Assembly (NCBI GenBank): GCA_026545765.1
Contig: CM048843.1
Coordinates: forward strand, 88,165,050-88,229,049
Length of the DNA: 64,000 bases
Direction of reading: 5' to 3'
DNA from: Plantago major
Lineage: Eukaryota > Streptophyta > Magnoliopsida > Lamiales > Plantaginaceae
In this document: positions 55,301 to 64,000 of the stretch, one piece after another
Numbering within the stretch: the first letter of the stretch is position 1
Layout: each line of letters starts with the position of its first letter
Notes under the pieces: generated by a model
Database searches by the model: none
Told to the model about the DNA's origin: nothing
Seen by the model: the letters and a program-made list of their open reading frames with translations, nothing else
Program-made: the position numbers and the translations under genes

Positions 55301-56407
55301 GGGATGATGATGTTGCTGCTATTCTTCGTATTCCTCTATTACATGAGTCCTGTGCTGATATGAGGGTGTGGCATTATACAAAGCATGGTTTTTATTCTGT
55401 CCGGACAGCCTATTATTTAGCTCAGTATATTCGTCATCAACAGGTTGCTACAGTACATGGCAGCAGTAGTTCGATTCTGGAGGGTAATTGGGATTTTGTG
55501 TGGAAATGTAATTTACCTAATAAGATAAAGATTTTTATGTGGCGTCTCTTGAAACAAGCTCTTCCTGTCCTTGATGTTTTACGACACAGACATCTTGTTG
55601 ATGATGCCCTTTGTCCTGTTTGTCATTGTGCTGATGAAACAATTATCCATCTGTTTCGGGATTGTCATTTTGCAAGAGTTACTTGGACCATTTCTCCTAT
55701 TGCTAATAATTACTTATCTTCAGAAACAGGAGTCATGTGGGATTGGTTTATGGATGTCAGAAAGAAGATGTGTAAGGAGGATCTTGATCATTTTGTGTGT
55801 ACTTGCTGGAGTATTTGGCATAACAGAAATCAGGTGGTACATGAAGGAAGTCGCGAGGAACCTATGCGCACGGCTCGTTTTGCAGTGGACTACGTTAGCA
55901 ATTACAAAGCTGCTCAACCTTACTTCTCCAATCCAAGACCCCCGGATATTGCATCGATGTGGCAACCACCAGCTGTTGGAACGTTCAAAGTTAACTTTGA
56001 CGCTTCCGTTACTTGCACTCCCCCGTCTATTGGCCTTGGAGTGGTGGTTCGTAATAGCTATGGGGACGTTATTAGTTGGAGCAGACGCAAAATTCTATTT
56101 CTACAGGATCCAGAGTTGGCTGGTATTTGCCATCGCTATTCAGAAAGCTGCTGCTCTCTCATTGGCACAGGTAACTATTGAAGGAGACTGCGCAACAGTC
56201 ATTCAACATATAAGAAATACTGGGCGCTGTCTATCTATTGTTGGAGATTGTGTTGAGGCCATTCGAGACTTAAGTTCTTCTTTTGATTCTATTACTTTTC
56301 AGTTTATTCCAAGACAAGGTAATGGTTTAGCACATGCTTTAGCAAAAAATGTTGTTGCTGATGATGATGGAGAAAATGTTCTCCCTTTTGATATTTCATG
56401 TATTTGA
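52354..56407 (+). pseudogene. LINE ORF2 (endonuclease, reverse transcriptase, RNase H)
   Basis: The APE-like endonuclease starts near MSCISWNCQGLGN and keeps WICMGDFNEVL, YTWSNN, RLDRIVAN and SDSDHVPLLL (about 52380-53060). RT begins about 53690 (KSPGPDGLPAIFYQKFW), has RQGDPLSPYLF (about 54261-54293) and active site FADD (54401-54412). The zinc-finger region (zf-RVT) lies at about 55500-55690 (WKCNLPNKIKIFMWRLLKQA). RNase H ends the protein (VNFDASVT, PRQGNGLAHALAKN). Defects: frameshift in an A-run near 54045, stop at 54476, a missing base near 54660 and another frameshift near 56125. Copies like this need trans-acting help. Confidence 0.92.
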
Positions 56408-56461
56408 CTCTATTTGCTGATTAATGAATGATAACAGGTGTTTTGATAAAAAAAAAAAAAA

Positions 56462-58302
56462 TTAGCAATATATGCATTAATTAAATTGTTACATAATTGG
56501 GTTGTTTGAAACTTAATTAATTTATATGGTAACCGTGTAGTCAAAGTGTCAAGAAAAACAGTTACTGTAATGAGTCAAGTTTAGTTTCTCACATGTTGAA
56601 ATACCATTGGGTCATATTCACACCAAATTAAAGGAAGTCATATTGTCCCAGAAGAAGAAGAAGAAAGTCATTAAAATAAAATAAAAAATGAATATTCCTG
56701 AGGAGCGATTTATGACTTTAAGTATCAACATGTCACAACTTGTTGAGGTATATTTGATTTACATGGTTTGCATTGATATGTTACGTGAATTCAGGAGTTA
56801 TACCTAGTTTACACAAAAGGGTGGTTGAGGGTCTAGACGTCTGGAATAAAATTGGAATAGTTGGAAGCAGGGCCGGCCCTGAGCATGTGCGTGCAGCCCG
56901 CCCGCTCAGGGCCATTTTAGAAGTCTAAATGGTCTACACCAGTACTCTACTTTCTCGGACCATACTCAACCATAAATTTTACTAAACGAATTCAAGCTAG
57001 GCAGGTTGCAAAAAAAAAATTACGGGCCAAAATTATTCCACGCATGGTTCTAAAGGGGTACGAGATTATGATCTGCTTCCCGATCAATTTATTTAATTTA
57101 TGTCAGGTCTCTTGCATGAATGAGACATAATGTTTTTTTTAAAAAAAAATTTAGCGCAAATTTTGGGTGTGTGTAAGACCTACCCATATAATTAACATGT
57201 TCAACGGGATTAGTGGACATGTTATGTCGAAAATGTATGGTGAATATAACGAGTGCTTGAGTGCAGAAAGAATGAGCAAAGGGTATTACGTTGCGAATGA
57301 ATTGGAAGTTTTCCCCCCAAAAGTTACTCAATACGATTAACTGCTCATTAATGAATAATCATAGGATCGTACTGAAGGTTTCATATGTTATCATGCTTTT
57401 AAGGAATGATGATTAGACTTTTCGAGTAGTGCAATCGCATAGGACTTTTAGTTCATAACTAATATGGTCTTGCACCGATTAAATACATAGTTGAAGAGAT
57501 CAATCAATATGATATGTCATTAATACTCGGTGATATTGATGAGTACTTAAATATGGACAACATAAACAAGATGGGTGATGTTTCTAATAAATTGGAATTG
57601 ACTTTAAATAAAAAAATCGTTCCATCTGACCCAAACCAGTTTAAAGTTTAAACCGACGGGTTGGAACCCGATAAATATCAAAACAAGTTTTCGACCCATA
57701 CCCGTTAAATGTTGATTAATGGGTATGGGTGGACTCCGAGTTTAGAAAAATGAAAAAATCAAAATTAAATACAAAAGTGCATAACATGACTAATCACAAC
57801 CAGCCAACAACCCCGTCCCGGGGGTAGGACCCACGCCCTTACCCAGAAAAATAAATTTATTATTCACTGAAAAAAGAATTATTATTATTTCACTAACATA
57901 ACTTTTCACATTGTTTCGGTAGACTTTATTTTTTTGTGCGGGTGCAGGACCCACAACCCCTCCCCCCGCCCCGACCCCACACACCCCTATAAAAGTTTAT
58001 TATTTCACTAACATAATTGGGATCCTGTTTTGCAAGTGTAATATACCCAACCTTAACCTGGACACAATGATTTTGGATGGTACTGTGCGCATTCGCATCG
58101 GGTCGGATAGAACCTGACTTGTTTAAAATTGCATATTTGACGAGGTCTTCGGAGTCTAATTACTTAATACGACCAATTGTCGAGGTGGCTTAATCATTTT
58201 AGATGTTTGCAGACTAAAATTTTATTCCAATAATTGTGGAGTCGTATATACTTAATTATCTCACCATACCCGTCGAGTATCGACGGGTTATAAAGTAGTT
58301 AA
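56462..58302. other. Intergenic DNA after the LINE
   Basis: It contains the left copy of the 360-bp duplication, an insert starting CAGGGCCGGCCCTGAGCATG (about 56868-57054), and AT-rich DNA. Phrases of the type GACGGGTT(G/A) with CCCGTTAAATG recur near 57655-57725 and 58265-58285. No gene was recognised. Confidence 0.45.
56517..56868. repeat. Left copy of a ~360-bp direct duplication
   Basis: From TTAATTTATATGGTAACCGT to ATAGTTGGAAGC it matches 63425-63785 with few differences (for example an extra ATCTCTTCG in the right copy). It starts about 55 bp after the LINE A-tail. It is not coding. Confidence 0.88.
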
Positions 58303-58710
58303 TGTTAAAAAAAAATGACTTGAAGATGGAGATGTCATATTATGTTTGGAGAGAAAGATTGCAAAGAGATAAATGTTGAATAAACCTTTTATTTCATATA
58401 AAGTCTCCAACTTGATTTTCATGTATAATTAAAGAAGTCTCTATATATATATATATATATATATACAAAACATTAACCTATACTAAGATATATGAAAGAT
58501 GCTAACAGAATATTCTTTACAATTTGTAATATATCTAGAGATACAATCTAGTGTAACATGGACTAGCTACTCCGCTCGTTTCTTCGCATCTCTTTTCTTC
58601 ATTCTCTTACAGGCTTGGCGTACATGTGTGGACCTCATACAATCATTCGGTTTACTTTTATTCCATTATTTATTTTAATACTCCTTATGTTTCAATTCTC
58701 TATTTTAACA
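58303..58710 (-). repeat. 3' LTR (minus) of the LARD-like element
   Basis: 408 bp. It contains a (TA)n run at about 58443-58464 that is much longer than in the other LTR, and small insertions such as the one near 58550. These account for the size difference. Confidence 0.85.
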
Positions 58711-61700
58711 TTCCCCCTCAAGATGATCATGGATTTTATCTATGTGCATCTTGGACACCAGAAAATTGCATGGGAAATCAAATCGGTTTCTAATAGAAAC
58801 ACCATGGGACTTTCTATGAATTTGATTCCTACAAAAAATCTTTGTGTCGATAGCATTTAACTTCATCATGTCCGAAAGTGATCCAATTGATTCCAACTCA
58901 GGGGTTGACATGCAATGTAGCTTTAGTGTGCTTGATTGAAAGTATTTTTCTTGAGATTTCTCCTTACAGACTCAAACCAATAGGCCTTTTGAGTTTTGAG
59001 GTAGGGAGTTTGTATAGGCAAACTTTCATTTGATGCATAGGAGTACGGTCTCTATATACTTTGTGCTGAATCTCAAAGGTGAATAGATTTGAAACATTCG
59101 TTCAAACCATTAGTTTTCTCATTTGTGAGGAGATCAAACACCCTCTTTTTTTTTTTTCTTTTTTTTTTTTAGACTTGTCAAGCCAAACAAAGTTTTACAA
59201 ACATAAATGCTTTGGTAACATTTTGTTTGAATATTGCAGCATAAGTCTTTTGACTTATGAGCTTTCTTGGTCCAACCTTATAAATGAGATGTCATAGACT
59301 ATAATTTTCTCATCTTTAGTGACAATAACAAAACCAGCTTTGGAGCATTGCTTTAAGACATTTTTGAGGTAGAGGTACCTCAAATTAAAGGAAGACCTTG
59401 AGATCATTGATTCACTGAATCTTTCAAGACAATATATATATGAAGCAATCACCATGAGATTTTTTTTTTTTTTATATTTATTTGATTTAGCAGATGAGAA
59501 ATTGATCTTGTGAAGTCAAGAAACTTTTAGATAGTTGATAAGGACTTCTAATTCTAATAGATGACTCTCACCTTAGTCTTGACAAACAAGACGAAGTCTT
59601 AGGAAACTTAGTTTTCAAAATCTTTGAATGATGATTCCCACATTTAGAGAAATTTTATTTTTGTTTTTAATGTGGATGATGGATCTTCATACTAGAAATT
59701 CAAGGTGGAAAATAGATATATGACAAGGATGATTCCATGTCGATTGGTATTTGGGATCGAGCTGAAGTGCTGAACAATACATCCTTCTCCCCCTCAAATA
59801 CCAATCAAGTATCAAAATGTTTTCCGGATTTTCTCCTTTGCAACCATATAGAGAGGTAGTTTAAGATCACCATATTTATAAAATCACACTTTGAGTTAAA
59901 TCCCAAATGTGAGTGGAATTTAGGCTTTGAGCCAGGTTTTATGGATTTAAATAATAATTGTTGCTCTTATTTGTGATGCAATCAACCAAAACAAATTCAT
60001 ATGCTATGCTTTTGTAATTCATATTATAGAGCTGAAGACAGTATCTGTCAACTAAAATAACCTTTCTTTTCTTTTATTTATTTATTTATTTTTTATTGCA
60101 AGACCAACTTAAGGCACACGCCTACTTTTTAAAAGTAAAATGTTGAGTTTCTTCCTCAACACGGATATATCAAAGAAAACTGGAGACCATTTAGTCCGGT
60201 CCAAATGATGTTTTCCTCTAAGAATCACATGATCTTTCTGTTTTAGGCCACCATGAAATTTACATATGATAGCCATCTAAAATGAGTGCTTCTCAAGGGG
60301 ATGAAGCTACATTTGCAGTTTTATCAACTTCTATTCCATGGTTTGAAACCAACTGATCATTTTGACTTTCAACAATCCTTTGTTGTCCAATCTTTAGAAG
60401 CTCATTACAATCAAGTTGCATAGCATCTCCCACCAGCTCAATATTAGTGCTAGCGTATGATGTAATATATATGACGACCTATATAACTTCATCATTTATC
60501 TTTGAAGGATCAAGGTCTTTGTAATAAACTTCTAATTTCCATGTAATTACAAGGAAGTTTCATGATCATGAAGATCCACAAAAAAATAGATCAGCTGCAG
60601 CTAGTGCAAGGTTACATTCAATATTTATGAACTCAATAATGTAATCTAAATTGAGTCATACCTACAGAGCAAAGAATGAGCATTCAATATAAACCCATAT
60701 CAATCAATTCAAGATATTAGGTGAAATAGATGTTAGAATTTGGCCATACTACATCACATTAAACATGCATGAAACAGGATACTCTCTTGTACGAGTAAGC
60801 GAAAGTGCATTTCAAATCATGCAAAGTAACAATTTATTCAAGGCTTCTCAAGTCTCAACATCCATTTTTTCAGTTGTCAAACTGTAAAAATTCAAGATCC
60901 CATACTCTGCAGAATAAATTACAGGATAATATTGTGATTGAAATGTGCCAAATTCAGATGACTAACCGAATCGGTTTCAAACTTTTAATACTCAAAACTT
61001 GAAGTATTTTCAAGTATCCACCTTTTTCTTATTTTCCTTCTTTTTTTTTAATATTAGCTTTGGTATAAGCAAAGTATGGATATAGTTCAAATATGACCAT
61101 ACTAATGTAAGAATATAGTCTGACCTCTACCATGATCATATAATTACTTGGTGATGAGGTGAAAAGGTACGAGCATAAATCCCGACTGATCCTGTAAGTT
61201 GAGGTTCTTTCTTGAACCATGGATTTTCATCTGATTATCCGCATATATTTATAAATTGTCTCCCACAAAAGACTTCTTGAATTATCCTTCCATGTATTAA
61301 ATAAATAGTAATTGTTACTTCCCTCATTTTTGTCTGGGAAATTTACAACAACAAAAGATAATTTAGCTAGTAGCAGCTCCTCAGTTGCTTGAAGCATGAT
61401 CATGATAGAGCCAAGAATTCACTTGGGTGAAAATGAATCTATCAACGTGTAGTGCCAGAATTTTGGCAAAGGCATGGACACAACAATGACTTGAAAGGTA
61501 TCCTAAGCTTTAGCTAGGATAAGATTTTGATTTCAACTTTTGTGAATTTATAAAATATCTCCTTTCTGCCCCCTTTTTTTGGCTAAAAGTTGCAGAGTAT
61601 TTATAATGTAACATCATAGTTGCTAGCTAGATTGAATCAATAACTGTGCCATTATGATAAGCAGGCTGCACTAAAGCAAACATGTTGGCATTTCTCAAAG

Positions 61701-63033
61701 TTTACAAATAGTAGCATAAATCATTATCATAATCAAAATATTAAGAAGTAGACTATAGTTACCTAGGCAGAAGATATGGACGAAGTTTGTTGGTTCTTGG
61801 CATGCATCGATTATCCAAATGTAGCTGAGTAGAATTGAATGAATTGTACTGCCTCATTGCGACCAAGGACACCCTTACTACAGTGGCTGTGAATTGAACA
61901 TGAAAGAATCCATTTGATTGGGATTTGGGATGGACTTCAATGGCTATAACTTTCTTTCCCCCCTCAATCCAAATCAATAGGGAATAATTGGACTCTTTTC
62001 AGTCTTTGTTATCGGAGTGAGTGATGTAGCCTGTTCAAGATACACAGTAACTATTGAGATACCGACCAGACCCACTTTGGGATCCAAACTAAAGTGATCT
62101 TTCTCTAAAATGAGAGAAGATTGTTCTTTTTGAAGTACTATTACTCTCACATCGGTCAGTAATTTTAACCTTTGTTTTGCATTCCAACATAACTAACTGC
62201 AATAAGCTATAAAGGATGGATTCCTGCAGCTTATTTGTATTTCATGACGACTTGGGAAGCAGGGAGAATGAGATCCAGGTGGATCATCTTTTGCCTCTCC
62301 ATTAGTCATTAAGGCTTGAGATGTAGAATTACTAGACAAGACTCTTTTGCCTCTCCAGATCTGAGAATCGTAATTTTCGATCTGGAAGCTAAACTTGGTA
62401 AACAATACCCAGATCTTGCCGAACTTGATCATGTTCTTGCAGTTGTAAGCAACTTCATCGATTATCGATTTATTGAGCCACACATCTTCGCCCTAATATA
62501 AGTTCAATGTTTTCATAATAGGGACAACTTAGCTTTTGCAGAGCTTGCTATGTCAACCGATAAACTATATTTCTCGATTTCGTTGAAATGAAACCCACAA
62601 GTCTTCTGGGTTTTGAAGCTTTTCAGCTTGGTGTAAATGAGATCTGATTTACACGTTTCTTCTTTTGCAGAAGATGATGCAGATCTGTTGTTAAATACTA
62701 AAAAATGCTTACATCTGAAATAACTTGAATAAAGCACTCATTTCATCACCTATAGATGAATATTTGTGACATTTTGACTGGATGCTTTTACAGAAAGAGA
62801 TGGATTTGTTTGAACCACATCACATATTCATTTATTTCTTCTTCAATACGAAGATAGAAAGATTGCTAGGTGATCGCTGAACATATCATAGAGACAATTT
62901 TTTTTTTTCTTTCCTTTTCAATAAGCATGTAATCGCTGCTTTTGCTTTATCAATATGGAGATTAATTGATATAGATCTGTCAAGAGTGCAATCTTTCTTT
63001 GGTTCAAGCAAAGATTTGATTCCTAGGATTAAA

Positions 63034-63050
63034 CCTAAGCTCTGATACCA
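63034..63050 (-). promoter_or_regulatory. Primer-binding site (initiator-Met tRNA) of the LARD-like element
   Basis: TGGTATCAGAGCTTAGG on minus, immediately next to the LTR end. Its first 12 bases complement the 3' end of plant initiator-Met tRNA, the usual primer of copia elements. Confidence 0.88.
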
Positions 63051-63423
63051 TGTTAAAAAAATGACTTGAAGATGGAGATGTCATAATATGTTTGGAGAGA
63101 AAGATTGCAAAGAGATAAATGTTGAATAAACCTTTTATTTCATATAAAGTCTCCAACTTGATTTTCATGTACAATTAAAGAAGTCTCTATATATATATAC
63201 AAAACATTAACCTATACTAAGATATATGAAAGATCTTTAAAGAATTCTTTTCTGATTTGTAATATATCTGAGATACAATCTAGTGTAATACTACTCCGCT
63301 CGTTCTTCGCATCTCTTTTCATTCTCTTATAGAACATGTGTGTAATACAATACAATCGTTCGGTTTACTTTTATTCCATTATTTATTTTAATACTCCTTA
63401 TGTTTCAATTCACTATTTTAACA
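63051..63423 (-). repeat. 5' LTR (minus) of the LARD-like element
   Basis: 373 bp. On the minus strand it starts TGTTAAAATAGTGAATTG and ends CATTTTTTTAACA next to the primer site. Confidence 0.85.
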
Positions 63424-63424
63424 G

Positions 63425-63785
63425 TTAATTTATATGGTAACCGTGTAGTCAAAGTGTCAAGAAAAACAGTTACTGTGATGAGTCAAGTTTAGTTTCTCAC
63501 ATGTTGAAATACCAATCTCTTCGTTGGGTCATATTCACAACAAATTAAAGGAAGTCATATTGTCCCAGAAGAAGAAGAAGAAAGTCATTAAAATAAAAAA
63601 AAAATTGAATATTCCTGAGGAGCGATTTATGATTTGAAGTATGAACATGTCACAACTTATTGCGGTATATTTGGTTTACATGGTTTGCATTGATATGTTA
63701 CGTGAATTCAGGAGTTATACCTAGTTTACACGAAAGGGTGGTTGAGGGTCTAGACGTCTGGAATAAAATTGGAATAGTTGGAAGC
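63425..63785. repeat. Right copy of the ~360-bp direct duplication
   Basis: It matches 56517-56868 and begins inside the GTTAA target duplication of the LARD-like element, so the retrotransposon lies at or next to the junction between the two copies. Confidence 0.88.
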
Positions 63786-64000
63786 GGGGTACGAGCATGT
63801 CGTCTTACCATTCGGTACTATTTTTCGGACCCCAATCTTAATTTGAGATTATGTATATATTTATTTCCATGCAATAACTTAACATGATAATCTCTTTCGT
63901 CAATTGGTAAAGTTGATATCTAAATTCTAAAAGGTCTTGAGTTTGATTCATGATGGGTTTATTTTTTTTATTTTTTTTTACTTCTCTTGAATATTTTTGC
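63786..64000. other. AT-rich end of the window
   Basis: No gene recognised. The short ORF at 63660-63887 is produced by the duplication copy and its flank. A tRNA-like phrase (GTCAATTGGTAAAG, then GAGTTTGATTCATG, 63899-63955) may be a decayed tRNA-derived SINE. Confidence 0.3.

Larger units (their letters stand above)
48640..56461 (+). mobile_element. L1-type LINE retrotransposon
   Basis: Two ORFs overlap by ATGA (52354-52357) and a 14-bp A-tail lies at 56448-56461. The 5' leader starts somewhere after the gypsy flank (48600); a pyrimidine-rich leader (TCTCTCTCTAGAATTCTCTC) begins near 48650, but the exact start and the target duplication could not be fixed. Both ORFs carry stops or frameshifts. 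A solo LTR splits ORF1. Confidence 0.88.
58303..63423 (-). mobile_element. LTR retrotransposon without recognisable gag-pol (LARD-like)
   Basis: The LTRs at 58303-58710 and 63051-63423 have ends TGTTAA...TTAACA, and GTTAA flanks the element (58298-58302 and 63424-63428). On minus, the right LTR is followed by the initiator-Met primer site TGGTATCAGAGCTTAGG (63034-63050). The left LTR is preceded by the polypurine tract CTTGAGGGGGAA (58711-58722). Direction is therefore minus. The 4.3-kb interior has only short frames; SKMHIDKIHDHLEG (near 58725-58790) faintly recalls the last residues of copia pol. Either a large non-autonomous element or a very old copia. Confidence 0.85.

Noticed and set aside
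57790..57984. Minus-strand ORF with Gly/Pro-rich start
   Set aside because: Composition comes from short CCCCGTCCCGG/CCCACACC stretches repeated in intergenic DNA; no domain or gene context.
63893..63960. tRNA-like stretch (A-box and B-box resemblance)
   Set aside because: The acceptor stem and anticodon arm cannot be paired, and the B-box has GTTTGATTC with mismatches; at best a decayed SINE.

Overview
The window is nuclear DNA of a flowering plant. Spliced genes with GT-AG introns, a CC-NB-LRR resistance gene of the R1A/late-blight type, a SAUR gene, F-box fragments and plant-specific transposon lineages all point that way. The NLR type suggests an asterid eudicot, possibly Lamiales, but the taxon is inference. 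Only two host genes look intact: a SAUR-like auxin-responsive gene (15610-15990, minus) and a CC-NB-LRR gene (18722-21262, minus). Most of the rest is nested transposons plus host gene fragments they have broken.

Layout. 1-1969: 5' part of a minus-strand CACTA transposon, cut by the window edge. About 2180-7461: degenerate plus-strand Ty1/copia element with its 3' LTR. 7.9-8.8 kb: two Tourist-like MITEs and one Stowaway-like MITE. 9815-15189: ruined lysine/histidine-transporter-like gene (copy A, minus), carrying a probable Helitron at 10202-13030. 15.6-22.7 kb: the host-gene island (SAUR, F-box C-terminal fragment, NLR, defensin-like exon, F-box N-terminal fragment). 23.1-24.0 kb: small inverted-repeat element. 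24523-28179: PIF/Harbinger transposon with TAA target duplications. 28861-29118: O-methyltransferase fragment. 29173-34383: second transporter copy (copy B, minus), with a minus-strand copia element (30409-33729, duplication CTTCC) in intron 2.

34425-48595: a Tat-lineage gypsy element of about 14 kb (duplication CATGT) inserted 41 bp upstream of the copy B start codon. It carries degenerate gag-pol on plus and accessory ORFs on minus. About 48640-56461: an L1-type LINE split by a 1.66-kb solo LTR (49282-50941, duplication GATTG). 56517-63785: a roughly 360-bp direct duplication whose right copy abuts a 5.1-kb minus-strand LTR element with no recognisable gag-pol (58303-63423, duplication GTTAA, initiator-Met primer site).

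The two transporter copies share a four-exon structure and orientation and were broken independently. The most unusual structure is a 280-bp piece of copy B exon 1 plus 5' leader, repeated near the 3' end of the gypsy element between a 46-bp LTR stub and the complete 3' LTR. Copy B also has an exon whose reading frame is shifted for about 36 codons and then restored. No complete system of new type was found; the interest lies in transposon accessory ORFs, templated rearrangement and the order of insertions.
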